In this document: in pieces, positions 25,996-33,144 of the stretch
Layout of the letters: each line of letters starts with the position of its first letter
How positions within the stretch are numbered: position 1 is the first letter of the stretch
Assembly (NCBI RefSeq): GCF_900103505.1
Contig: NZ_FNIA01000001.1
Span: 1-64,000 of the forward strand
Origin: Haloarchaeobius iranensis
GTDB taxonomy: Archaea; Halobacteriota; Halobacteria; Halobacteriales; Natrialbaceae
DNA length: 64,000 nt
Direction: 5' to 3'
The notes under the pieces: generated by a model
What the model saw: the letters and a program-made list of their open reading frames with translations, nothing else
Databases searched by the model: none
Told to the model about the DNA's origin: nothing
Position numbers and translations under genes: made by a program

Positions 25996-26175
25996 ATGCC
26001 AAAGATCAGCGTCGAGATTCCGCAGGAGTTACTCGACGACCTCGACGACCACGTCGGCGAGGACGGGAAGTTCGTCAATCGCTCGGACGCCATCCGGTCG
26101 TCCATCCGGAAGAACCTCGACATCCTCGACGAGATAGACGCACGGCACGACCGCCTCGAGGACGACGACGAGTAA
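25996..26175 (+). CDS. ribbon-helix-helix (CopG-type) DNA-binding protein
   Basis: A 59-residue protein with the ribbon-helix-helix pattern. An N-terminal strand (PKISVEIPQELLDDLDDHV) pairs in the dimer to enter the DNA groove, and FVNRSDAIRSSIRKNLDIL forms the second helix with the typical R-S-D/E-A-I-R signature. The C-terminus is acidic and coil-like. It probably is a transcription regulator that may act on its own promoter or its neighbours; the target is unknown. It could also be the antitoxin-like type, but no toxin gene is adjacent. Confidence 0.88.
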   Translation: MPKISVEIPQELLDDLDDHVGEDGKFVNRSDAIRSSIRKNLDILDEIDARHDRLEDDDE

Positions 26176-26201
26176 GAGACGGCAGAAAACCGGGAGAAAC
26201 C

Positions 26202-26975
26202 CTACAGCGGCTCCGCGAAGCCGAACCTGGGCTTCACTTCGGTCACCTCGACCTCGACGGTCTCGCCCTCGTCGGCCCCGTCGACGAACAGCGTAAACCC
26301 CTCGACCTTGGCGATGCCGTCGCCCTCGCTGCCCACGTCCTCGATACTCACCTCGATGGTGTCGCCGGGACGGACCGGCGCTGTCAGGCGGTGCTTGGCG
26401 ACGAGGTACACCTCGGAGGACTCGTCGCGGGAGGCCTCGGGCGTCGTGGTCCGGACGTACTGGAACTCGGCCTCGATGTCCTCGCGGAGGCGGTCGAGGT
26501 CCTTCCCCTCGAACACCTTCACGGCGAAGTCGCCGCCGGTGTCGAGCACGTCCAGCGCGGTCTCGAACGCCTGCCGCGCGAGGTGGACCGAGCGGGCGTG
26601 GTCGAGCTGGTACTCGCCGGTCATGTTCGGGGCCATGTCCGAGAGCACCACGTCGACCTCGTTCCCGGCGGCCTCGCGGACCTGCTCCTTCGTGTCCTCC
26701 TCGGTCATGTCGCCGCGGATCGTCTCTATCCAGTCGTCGTACTCCTCGTCGAAGTCCGTGATGCGCTGGAAGTCGACGCCGATGACCGTTCCCTCGGAGC
26801 CGACCTCCTCGGCGGCGACCTGGAGCCAGCCGCCGGGAGCGGCCCCGAGGTCGACGACCGTGTTTCCGGGGCCGAACAGCCCCTCCTTCCGGTCGAGCTG
26901 TTTCAGCTTGTACGACGCTCGCGTGCGGTACCCCTCCTGTTTCGACTTGTTGTACCAGTGGTCCTTGCGCGCCAT
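26202..26975 (-). CDS. rlmE: 23S rRNA (uridine-2'-O-)methyltransferase RlmE with TRAM domain
   Basis: A 257-residue FtsJ/RrmJ-type methyltransferase that methylates the 2'-OH of a uridine in 23S rRNA. The SAM motif VVDLGAAPGGW lies at about residues 40-50. The catalytic Lys-Asp-Lys-Glu set can be placed at YKLKQL, LSDMAPNMTG, FAVKVFEG and the following SSEVYLV. A C-terminal TRAM domain (residues about 200-257, PVRPGDTIEVSIEDVGSEGDGIAKVEGF) adds RNA binding, a haloarchaeal addition absent from E. coli RlmE. It is divergent from pcn across 289 bp and convergent with the ribbon-helix-helix gene. Confidence 0.94.
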   Translation of the reverse strand: MARKDHWYNKSKQEGYRTRASYKLKQLDRKEGLFGPGNTVVDLGAAPGGWLQVAAEEVGSEGTVIGVDFQRITDFDEEYDDWIETIRGDMTEEDTKEQVREAAGNEVDVVLSDMAPNMTGEYQLDHARSVHLARQAFETALDVLDTGGDFAVKVFEGKDLDRLREDIEAEFQYVRTTTPEASRDESSEVYLVAKHRLTAPVRPGDTIEVSIEDVGSEGDGIAKVEGFTLFVDGADEGETVEVEVTEVKPRFGFAEPL

Positions 26976-27227
26976 AGGTGGTCAGTTGCCGGTATTAGCC
27001 GGCGAGCGCGGTTAGGGGCTTCGTTCCGTCGCCGCGACGTGCCGCCAACTCACCGCTACGAGATGCGCGGCGAGATGGAGTACTCGACCGATCCCGTCCC
27101 CGAGAACCAGTGGCTCCTCGGTCCCGAGTTCGAGCGTCACGTCGGTCCGCGGCGGGACCTCCCACGGTGACGAACTTCTGAGCGGCTGGCGACGGGCGAT
27201 TCGCACGCGCTCGCGCGACCGAAAGGG

Positions 27228-27239
27228 TGTTTTTTTAGT
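27228..27239 (+). promoter_or_regulatory. TATA element of pcn
   Basis: GTTTTTTTAGTG lies about 27-37 nt before the ATG at 27265. This is the usual spacing for a leaderless haloarchaeal transcript. Confidence 0.5.
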
Positions 27240-27264
27240 GCCCGGTTTCGTAGCGTGATTCAAC

Positions 27265-28008
27265 ATGTTCAAGGCCATCGTGAGCGCCGAGACGCTCAAG
27301 ACGACGCTCGACTCCGTGAGCGTCCTGGTGGACGAGTGTAAGGTCCACCTCGACGAAGACGGCATCGAGATACGCGCCGTCGACCCCGCCAACGTCGGCA
27401 TGGTCGACCTGCGGCTCTCCGCCGAGGCGTTCGAGTCCTACGAGGCCGACGGCGGCGTCATCGGCGTCAACCTCTCCCGGCTCGAAGACATCGCCGGGAT
27501 GGCCGACTCCGGACAGCTCGTCGAGCTCGAACTCGACGAGGAGACGCGCAAGCTCCACATCCAGATCGACGGGCTGGAGTATACGCTCGCGCTCATCGAC
27601 CCCGACAGCATCCGCCAGGAGCCCGACATCCCTGACCTGGACCTCTCCGCCGAGGTCGTCATCGAGGGCAAGGACATCAACCGCGCCGTCAAGGCCTCCG
27701 ACATGGTCTCGGACCACATCGCACTCGGCGTCGACGCGAGCGACGAGCTGTTCTACGTCGACGCGGAGGGCGACACCGACGACGTCCACCTCGAGCTCAC
27801 GACCGAGCAGCTCATCGACCTCCAGGCCGGCGACGCCCGCTCGCTGTTCAGCCTCGACTACCTGAAGGACATGAACAAGGCCATCCCCGCCGACGCCGAG
27901 GTCACGCTCGAGCTCGGCGAGGAGTTCCCCCTCAAGATCAAGTTCCCGATCGCCGAGGGGCAGGGCTCGGTCCTGTTCGTGCTCGCGCCGCGCATCCAGA
28001 GCGACTGA
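27265..28008 (+). CDS. pcn: PCNA, DNA polymerase sliding clamp
   Basis: A 247-residue sliding clamp. It forms a trimeric ring that tethers DNA polymerase, ligase, FEN1 and other partners to DNA. The fold repeats twice: [28 protein letters not shown] opens the first domain and the second begins near residue 125 ([25 protein letters not shown]). The interdomain connecting loop that binds PIP-box partners is around residues 115-130. The C-terminal [22 protein letters not shown] is typical. Length equals that of other archaeal PCNA. It is very acidic even for a clamp, as expected in high salt. Confidence 0.97.
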   Translation: MFKAIVSAETLKTTLDSVSVLVDECKVHLDEDGIEIRAVDPANVGMVDLRLSAEAFESYEADGGVIGVNLSRLEDIAGMADSGQLVELELDEETRKLHIQIDGLEYTLALIDPDSIRQEPDIPDLDLSAEVVIEGKDINRAVKASDMVSDHIALGVDASDELFYVDAEGDTDDVHLELTTEQLIDLQAGDARSLFSLDYLKDMNKAIPADAEVTLELGEEFPLKIKFPIAEGQGSVLFVLAPRIQSD

Positions 28009-28046
28009 GCGTCTCGCGCTCTCTTCTACAGAGAAACCAAGGGAGT

Positions 28047-28069
28047 GCCTCGGGGCTTGACCCCGAGGC
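28047..28069. terminator. hairpin between convergent pcn and membrane gene
   Basis: A perfect 9-bp stem (GCCTCGGGG / CCCCGAGGC, loop CTTGA) lies 39 nt after the pcn stop and 4 nt before the stop of the gene on the other strand. It could serve both transcripts, although no T run follows. Confidence 0.45.
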
Positions 28070-28072
28070 GGT

Positions 28073-28429
28073 TCACGCTCGCTGCCACGCCGCGTGCCCG
28101 AGCGCCGCGGCCGGCAGGCAGACCATCGTCCCGAACAGGAACACCACCGCGGCGAGGTCGACGAGCGCGACGGCGCTCACGGCGACGACGACCGCGGTCA
28201 TCGACCCGACGCCGAGCGCGACGTTCCGGTCACCGCGCCCGAGGGCGATGCCGACGACGAACGCGTGGGCCGCCGCCAGCCCGGTCGCGGCCATGGCGAG
28301 CGCCAGCGTCAGCTGCCCCGTGAGCGTGAAGTAGGCGAGAAACGGGACGAGCGAGACGAGTGCGACCGGCCAGTGCGCCGCGGTGACTTCGCCGACCACG
28401 TCCCGGTAGCCCGGCGACGATGCTGTCAT
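28073..28429 (-). CDS. small membrane protein of unknown function
   Basis: A 118-residue protein that I cannot place in a named family. It has four likely membrane helices (WPVALVSLVPFLAYFTL, LALAMAATGLAAAHAFVVGIAL, VGSMTAVVVAVSAVALVDLAAV, VFLFGTMVCLPAAALG) with very short loops. The ATG at 28429 (MTASSPGYRD) is the best start; an in-frame TTG 27 nt upstream adds only a basic tail. It converges on pcn, with a hairpin between them. Confidence 0.72.
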   Translation of the reverse strand: MTASSPGYRDVVGEVTAAHWPVALVSLVPFLAYFTLTGQLTLALAMAATGLAAAHAFVVGIALGRGDRNVALGVGSMTAVVVAVSAVALVDLAAVVFLFGTMVCLPAAALGHAAWQRA

Positions 28430-28697
28430 GCGCCGGTGTTCGGTTCGCGTCGGCAAAAGGACAGCGTCGTCGCCCGGAAGGACGGGGAAGCGTCAGCGGG
28501 AACGAAGTAAGGCTCCATTAGCGAGAGCCGTGGCGGAGGTCGCCGTGGCGGCACGGCCGGTCGGGCGCGTCCCGGACCGGTTCCCAAACCGTTCCTGGGG
28601 AACGTACACCTGTGCCCTCGAACAGCGTATCTGGAGGTAGTTCTCGACCCGGAATTGAGGAGTCAGGGACCGTCACCTCGCACGAGAAGCAACAGCT

Positions 28698-28939
28698 ATG
28701 GAAACACCGTTCACCACGATAGACGACCGACAGACGACGACTTCGGCATCTCGCGCCGCCGCGTACTCCCGAGCACCGCCCTGACGACCGGCGTCTTCGG
28801 TCTGGGACTGCCGCTGTCGACCACCGGCGTGCTCGCGCTCGACTACTCCGGTTCCATCGGCTCCGCCCTCTGGAGCGACATCGAGTCCGGTGCCGAGAGC
28901 TTCCCGTCGAACCGTGGCGGCGGCTCCCGGGCCCGGTAA
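28698..28939 (+). pseudogene. frameshifted Tat-signal gene remnant
   Basis: From the ATG at 28698 the frame reads METPFTTIDDRQ and then degenerates. One frame over, from about 28734, it reads DDDFGISRRRVLPSTALTTG and a hydrophobic stretch ending VLA, which is a good twin-arginine signal peptide. No ATG serves that frame on its own. A single-base slip near 28732-28738 would join them into a Tat precursor of about 80 residues. What follows the signal is only about 30 residues (LDYSGSIGSALW, ending SRAR), so the mature part also looks truncated. It is either a dead gene or an assembly error. Confidence 0.4.
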
Positions 28940-28976
28940 CACTGCCGGAGAACGGCCGCGTCATTTTTTCGAATCC

Positions 28977-29570
28977 TCACCGATAGCGGTCGATGACCGC
29001 CTTCGCCTCCCGCGCCGCCTGCTTCCAGCCGTAGCCCGCCTCGTAGACGTGCCGCTTCGCGTCGACCAGCTCCTCCGGTGAGTCCTCGGCGAAGCCGCCG
29101 CGCTCCCACGTGCCCGTCTCGTGCAGCCACTCGATGACCTGCTCTCTGGTCTCCGGCCACGACAGGCCCACCATCTCGTAGTAGGCGACCAGCGCGAACA
29201 CGCTGTTGTCGTGACAGCCGGGCACCGAGCCGTACTCGTACACCGTCTTCACCGGCTCGTACTGGGGCGTCGTCAGCAGCTCGCGGTACTCGTCGGGCGA
29301 GCGCAGCTCCAGCCGGCCGTCGTGCTCGTCGACCCGCTGGACCGTCCGCAGGTGCTCCAGCGCGGCCTGCTGGAGCGCACCCCAGTCCGCCGCGACCGAC
29401 GGCAGCTCGTCCTCGTGTTTGACCCCGCCCGACAGCGCCGCCAGCACGTCCGCGTACGCCTTCTCGACCGCGTGCCACTCGACGCCCGCGAACCGACACT
29501 CCGGGTCGTGGAGGTCGTTCGTGCTCCGACAGTCGGGACAGGGATACTCGAAGTGGCGCGCCACGTCCAC
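28977..29570 (-). CDS. unknown protein with N-terminal zinc site
   Basis: A 197-residue protein with no family I can name. The N-terminus (YPCPDCRSTNDLHDPECRF, residues 9-27) has Cys at 11, 14 and 25 with His22 and His33 nearby, a likely zinc site. The remainder is helical with conserved-looking segments (HAVEKAYADVLAALSGG, VPGCHDNSVFALVAYYEMVGLSWPETREQVIEWL, YGWKQAAREAKAVIDRYR). No membrane helices or signal peptide are seen. It borders the large inverted-repeat element on its upstream side. Confidence 0.72.
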   Translation of the reverse strand: MDVARHFEYPCPDCRSTNDLHDPECRFAGVEWHAVEKAYADVLAALSGGVKHEDELPSVAADWGALQQAALEHLRTVQRVDEHDGRLELRSPDEYRELLTTPQYEPVKTVYEYGSVPGCHDNSVFALVAYYEMVGLSWPETREQVIEWLHETGTWERGGFAEDSPEELVDAKRHVYEAGYGWKQAAREAKAVIDRYR

Positions 29571-29767
29571 AGTGAGGGCAGTGCTCGTCTAAGAGTGTAC
29601 CGTTCCGTTATTGGTGTGGTCCGTTCGCGAGAGAGGTACCGGTAGAGAGACTGTAGCGGGAGCCGAGCCCGACACCAGCCACAAAGCCCCGTCTGTCGTG
29701 GGACTTGCTGCAACCACAAACAGCTAGAAAGCCCCGGCGTGCTACGCTCCCGCGGCTCGCTGTCGTT

Positions 29768-29792
29768 CGAAAGAGCGCGGAGCGCTCTTTCG
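29768..29792. repeat. 11-bp stem hairpin with GGA loop
   Basis: CGAAAGAGCGC, loop GGA, GCGCTCTTTCG: a perfect stem. It is the twin of the hairpin 7 nt further on, with the same loop and the same outer CGAAAGA / TCTTTCG. Confidence 0.8.
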
Positions 29793-29798
29793 TGATGA

Positions 29799-29823
29799 CG
29801 AAAGACGCCGGAGGCGTCTTTCG
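29799..29823. repeat. second 11-bp stem hairpin with GGA loop
   Basis: CGAAAGACGCC, loop GGA, GGCGTCTTTCG: a perfect stem. It differs from its twin only in the inner stem bases, and both halves changed together so pairing is kept. Confidence 0.8.
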
Positions 29824-30006
29824 AACCACGCTCCTCGTTCCTGCGGTGCTTGCTTCGCCGGAGTTCGCGTAGCCCGCCGCCCCTTTCAGTCCCGCCCACC
29901 GCAACCGCGAACGCACCGCACCAGCCCTCCCCCTCGACAACCACGCGCCTAGCGGCACGGGTTGTCTTGGCCGTGTGGCTGGTGGCGGCGTAGTCGAGTC
30001 GTTCAG

Positions 30007-30027
30007 AGTTTACAAGTGTTGTAAACT
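30007..30027. promoter_or_regulatory. AT-rich palindrome, possible operator
   Basis: AGTTTACAA, GTG, TTGTAAACT: a perfect 9-bp inverted repeat in an otherwise GC-rich stretch. The size and spacing suit a dimeric regulator. No gene starts within 380 bp downstream, so the target is unclear. Confidence 0.45.
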
Positions 30028-30086
30028 TTCACCGTGGCGCGCGACTGGCGAGCGTGCCGAACGGAGTGAGGCCGCGAGCCATTCCG

Positions 30087-30107
30087 CGCGAGAGCTTCGC
30101 TCTCGCG
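30087..30107. repeat. 9-bp stem hairpin with TTC loop
   Basis: CGCGAGAGC, loop TTC, GCTCTCGCG: a perfect stem in the inter-arm region of the inverted-repeat element. Confidence 0.7.
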
Positions 30108-30169
30108 AGTCTGAACGCGTAGCGCTCAGGCACCGCAGGGAGCGCAAGCGACTGAGGAGCGTAAGAGGC

Positions 30170-30310
30170 TGGGGAGGTTCGAGGTGCGGTCGCGGTCAGG
30201 TGGGACTGAAAGGGGCGAGTCGCTGGAGGAAGGCGGGCGACGCAAGGACCGCAGGTACGAGGACCGCAGCGAGCCCCCCGACTCCAGCGACTCGGGGCTT
30301 TCTGGCTGTT
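30170..30310 (-). repeat. right arm of the large imperfect inverted repeat
   Basis: This is the partner of 29717-29917. Its core, GGTGGGACTGAAAGGGGC, lies at 30199-30216, and the matching core of the other arm lies at about 29879-29896 in opposite orientation. The outer end GGGGCTTTCTGGCTGTT lies at 30294-30310. Confidence 0.7.
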
Positions 30311-30376
30311 CTCGCCAGCAGCAGTTGGTAGCGAACGAACGAACGAGAACCGAGGCGCACTAGCCTCATTCGGAGA

Positions 30377-30385
30377 CTTTACACC
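30377..30385 (+). promoter_or_regulatory. TATA element of the XPD-like helicase gene
   Basis: CTTTACACC is centred 30 nt before the GTG at 30411, consistent with a leaderless mRNA starting at that GTG. Confidence 0.5.
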
Positions 30386-30410
30386 GGCCCGAAGCCACGG
30401 ACTGTACAGA

Positions 30411-32255
30411 GTGGACCCGTCGCGAATCTTCGAGGAGTTCCCCGCGCCCTCCTACCGTGGAGCCCAGGAGCAGGCGCTGAGAGACATCCAGCGGGCGTTC
30501 GACGCGGGCAACGAGGTCGTCCTCGTCCGCGCACCGACGGGGAGCGGAAAATCCCTGCTGGCGAGAGCAATCGCGGGCTGTGCGGCGGCGGTGGACGAGG
30601 TGGCCCCGAGCGAGGCCAGCGGAGCGTACTACACGACCCCGCAGGTATCACAGCTGGACGACGTGGCCGCCGACTCGCTGCTGGAGGACCTGAACGTCAT
30701 CCGGGGGAAGTCGAACTACGACTGCATCCTCCCGGGGGAACGGGACACCCCGGTCAACCGAGCGCCGTGCGTCCGTGAGTCGGGCTACGACTGCTCGGTC
30801 CGCCATCGGTGTCCGTACTTCTCGGACCGGGCCATCGCGTCGAACCGCGAGATCGCGGCGATGACGCTGGCGTACTTCATGCAGACCGCGGGCTCGGAGG
30901 TGTTCAGAACGCGGGACGTGGTCGTGGTCGACGAGGCGCACGGGCTGGCGGAGTGGGCGGAGATGTACGCGACCATCGAGCTGAGCCCGCAGACGCTGCC
31001 GAACTGGGACGACCTGCGCGTGCCCGAAGTCGACTCCCCGGACAGGGCCGTCGACTACGCCGACGCGCTGCTGGGCACGCTGAAGCGGCGGAAGGACGAG
31101 CTGCTCGGCAGGCCGGAGCTGTCGGCGGCGGAGGTGTCGCTGCGGGACCGGCTGCAGGAGCGCATCGGCGAGCTGGACTGGTTCGTCAGCGACTACCGCG
31201 ACCCCGAGAGCGCGACGGAGTGGCTGGTCGACCAGGAGCCCGACGACGGCTCCAACGACGGCGACGGCGGCCCGCTGACCATCAAGCCGATGAACCCCGA
31301 GAAGTACCTGAAACACACCGTCTGGGACCGGGGGAACCGCTTCGCGCTGCTGTCGGCGACCATCCTGAACAAGGACGCGTTCTGCCGGCAGGTCGGGCTC
31401 CCGCCGGAGCGCACCGCACTCGTCGACGTCGAGCACACCTTCCCCGTGGAGCACCGGCCGCTGTACGACGTGACCCAGGGGAAGATGACCTACGAGCACA
31501 GGGACGAGACGCTGCCGAAGGTCGCCCGCGTCGTCACGCGGGTGATGCAGCACCACCCCGGCGAGAAGGGGCTGGTCCACTGCCACTCCTACGGCATCCA
31601 GGAGCGACTCGCCGAGTTGCTCCGGGACTTCGGCGTCGGCGCGCGGGTCCGCACCCACTCGCGGGACAACCGCGACGGCGAGCTCGACAGCTGGAAGGCC
31701 ACCGACGAGCCGGAGGTGTTCCTCTCGGTGAAGATGGAGGAGGCGCTCGATCTGAAGGGCGACCTCTGTCGCTGGCAGGTGCTCTGCAAGGCCCCGTTCC
31801 TGAACACCGGCGACTCCCGTGTCGCCCACCGCCTCGAACAGGGGCAGTGGGCGTGGTACTACCGCTCGGCGCTCCGGACGGTCATCCAGGCCTGCGGCCG
31901 GGTCGTCCGTGCCCCCGACGACTGGGGCCACACCTACCTCGCGGATTCGAGCCTCGTCGACCTGTTCGACCGGGCGAGGAGCGACACGCCGCCGTGGTTC
32001 ACCGAGCAGGTCACCCGACTCTCGACGCCGGACCTCCCGACCTTCGACCCGAGCGCCGCACTCGCGGAGATGGACGAGGGCGCCGCGGCGGGCCGGCGGT
32101 ACCAGCGCGGAAGTGGGAGCGAGAGCAACGGTGGCGACGGCGGGTCCAGTGGAAGCGGCGGGGGGAGCGGCTACAGCCGGTCCCGCAGCGGCCGCAGCGG
32201 TCGCTCGGGGTCGTCGAAGTCACCGATGGCCGACGTGTGGGACACCGACGGCTGA
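30411..32255 (+). CDS. XPD/Rad3-like superfamily 2 DNA helicase
   Basis: A 614-residue helicase of the XPD/DinG class (5'-3' unwinding; repair). Walker A APTGSGKS lies at residues 41-48 and the DEAH box at 174-177. Between them four Cys (105, 120, 128, 134) form the expected iron-sulfur cluster site. The second helicase domain ends with the motif VI region TVIQACGRVVRAPDDWG near residue 490. The C-terminus is a low-complexity Gly/Ser/Arg tail with short SGRSGRS repeats. The start is GTG (30411), supported by TATA spacing. It may act in nucleotide excision repair or on replication intermediates. Confidence 0.93.
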   Translation: MDPSRIFEEFPAPSYRGAQEQALRDIQRAFDAGNEVVLVRAPTGSGKSLLARAIAGCAAAVDEVAPSEASGAYYTTPQVSQLDDVAADSLLEDLNVIRGKSNYDCILPGERDTPVNRAPCVRESGYDCSVRHRCPYFSDRAIASNREIAAMTLAYFMQTAGSEVFRTRDVVVVDEAHGLAEWAEMYATIELSPQTLPNWDDLRVPEVDSPDRAVDYADALLGTLKRRKDELLGRPELSAAEVSLRDRLQERIGELDWFVSDYRDPESATEWLVDQEPDDGSNDGDGGPLTIKPMNPEKYLKHTVWDRGNRFALLSATILNKDAFCRQVGLPPERTALVDVEHTFPVEHRPLYDVTQGKMTYEHRDETLPKVARVVTRVMQHHPGEKGLVHCHSYGIQERLAELLRDFGVGARVRTHSRDNRDGELDSWKATDEPEVFLSVKMEEALDLKGDLCRWQVLCKAPFLNTGDSRVAHRLEQGQWAWYYRSALRTVIQACGRVVRAPDDWGHTYLADSSLVDLFDRARSDTPPWFTEQVTRLSTPDLPTFDPSAALAEMDEGAAAGRRYQRGSGSESNGGDGGSSGSGGGSGYSRSRSGRSGRSGSSKSPMADVWDTDG

Positions 32256-32286
32256 GGGAGGGTCGACCCCGCCGAGACGACGGCGG

Positions 32287-32379
32287 TCAGAACGCGGCGA
32301 GGACGCCGACGACCGACGAGCCGATCATCAGCACGACGAAGAATATCGCGATGATCTGCTGGCGGTTGAACTCGGGCAT
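32287..32379 (-). CDS. 30-residue single-span membrane microprotein
   Basis: The minus strand from 32379 encodes MPEFNRQQIIAIFFVVLMIG and a short hydrophobic end, 30 residues in all. A short polar N-terminus precedes one membrane helix. The ATG at 32379 has a GGGGG run just ahead. The codon pattern and clean amphipathic-to-hydrophobic layout favour a real small protein over a chance frame. The role is unknown. It lies between the helicase gene (convergent) and another small membrane gene (divergent). Confidence 0.6.
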   Translation of the reverse strand: MPEFNRQQIIAIFFVVLMIGSSVVGVLAAF

Positions 32380-32503
32380 ACCCCCGTGTTCTGCCTCCGG
32401 AGGCTTCAAACTCTCGGCTGACGGCCAGCGTGTCGCCGCGCCTCCTCGACCGTCTCGTCGCCGCCATCCCGACCTTTTTGCCAGTTCCACCCGAAGCTCG
32501 GGC

Positions 32504-32767
32504 ATGACGAACGCGCCATCCCCGCTCGCGCTCTGGTCCCGCCTCGCCCGCCCGGTCGGCGCGCTGCTCTCGCTCGCCGGACTGGTCCACCTGCTCGTCC
32601 CGGCCCGACTGCTCTCGCTCGCCAGCACCGGCTACGACATCGCACTCGACGTGGCGTTCTCACCACGCGACGGCGCGACGACGCGGGTTCGACTCCTCGG
32701 GCTGGCGATGCTCGCGACGGGGGCGCACCTGCTCTACTACGGCGGCGTGTTGCCGACCCGGGAGTGA
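32504..32767 (+). CDS. small two- or three-span membrane protein
   Basis: An 87-residue protein with hydrophobic stretches at about residues 14-40 (LARPVGALLSLAGLVHLLVPARLLSLA) and 63-82 (LLGLAMLATGAHLLYYGGVLP). Family unknown to me. The start at 32504 has CCTTTTTGC (32472-32480) centred about 28 nt upstream, the leaderless arrangement. The open frame continues far upstream inside the helicase gene in another frame, but that part is not coding. Confidence 0.68.
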   Translation: MTNAPSPLALWSRLARPVGALLSLAGLVHLLVPARLLSLASTGYDIALDVAFSPRDGATTRVRLLGLAMLATGAHLLYYGGVLPTRE

Positions 32768-32776
32768 AGGTGCGTG

Positions 32777-33058
32777 TCAGGCCGTCGCGCGGCGGACGAC
32801 GTACGCACCGAGCGCGAACAGGCCGGTCCAGCGGACGACCGCCGTCGCCAGATCGACCCCGTCAAGGAGCAGTCCGTAGAGCTCGTACGACAGGGCGAGC
32901 CCGAGCCCGTGGACGAACACCGACTCGAAGATGTCGAGGAGGAGGTGGCCGACCGTCTCGACGAACCAGGTCGCGGTCAGCACCGCCAGCACGCCGAGCA
33001 GTATCCGGGGCAGTTCACCGAGCAGCCAGCGGCGGTCCGCGTCGCGTGTGGAGGGCAT
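32777..33058 (-). CDS. small membrane protein of unknown function
   Basis: A 93-residue protein with about three membrane helices (ILLGVLAVLTATWFVETVGHLLLDIFESV, GLGLALSYELYGLLLDG, WTGLFALGAYVVRRA). The N-terminus is basic (MPSTRDADRRW). I cannot assign a family. It converges on the preceding small membrane gene, with 9 bp between the stops. Confidence 0.68.
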   Translation of the reverse strand: MPSTRDADRRWLLGELPRILLGVLAVLTATWFVETVGHLLLDIFESVFVHGLGLALSYELYGLLLDGVDLATAVVRWTGLFALGAYVVRRATA

Positions 33059-33144
33059 TCACCGGAGTGGTCCACCCGACGGGAAAGTGTCTTCTGATTC
33101 GGAACACGCCGACGGCCCGATGCGGAACCCGGCGATGACCCCTA

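Larger units (their letters stand above)
29717..29917 (+). repeat. left arm of a large imperfect inverted repeat
   Basis: Read forwards, this arm matches the reverse complement of 30170-30310 in order. CAGCTAGAAAGCCCC pairs with CAGCCAGAAAGCCCC, GGCTCGCTG with GGCTCGCTG, and CCTCGTTCCTGCGGTGCTTGC with CCTCGTACCTGCGGTCCTTGC. Then CGCCCCTTTCAGTCCC pairs with CGCCCCTTTCAGTCCC, followed by similar GC-rich ends. Two extra hairpins are inserted in this arm only. Similarity is patchy, so this is an old or functionally maintained structure and not a fresh duplication. Confidence 0.7.
29571..30410. other. 840-bp non-coding region with hairpins and inverted repeats
   Basis: No open frame here has coding character. 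The stretch from about 29717 to 30310 is organised as two arms that are imperfect reverse complements of each other, with three GC-rich hairpins and one AT-rich palindrome between and inside them. Details are given in the separate repeat entries. The last 40 bases hold the TATA element of the helicase gene. Confidence 0.75.

Noticed and set aside
27063-27170. Short frame MRGEMEYSTDPVPENQWLLG and onwards between rlmE and pcn
   Set aside because: Thirty-five codons, no ribosome binding site or TATA element at the right place, and no known relative; kept out of the gene list.
30170-30216. CRISPR-like repeat (GTGGGACTGAA)
   Set aside because: Only two copies exist in opposite orientation, with no regular spacers and no cas genes in the window.
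29571-30410. Insertion sequence ends flanking the non-coding region
   Set aside because: Arms are long and patchy, there is no transposase fragment between them and no target-site duplication is visible.
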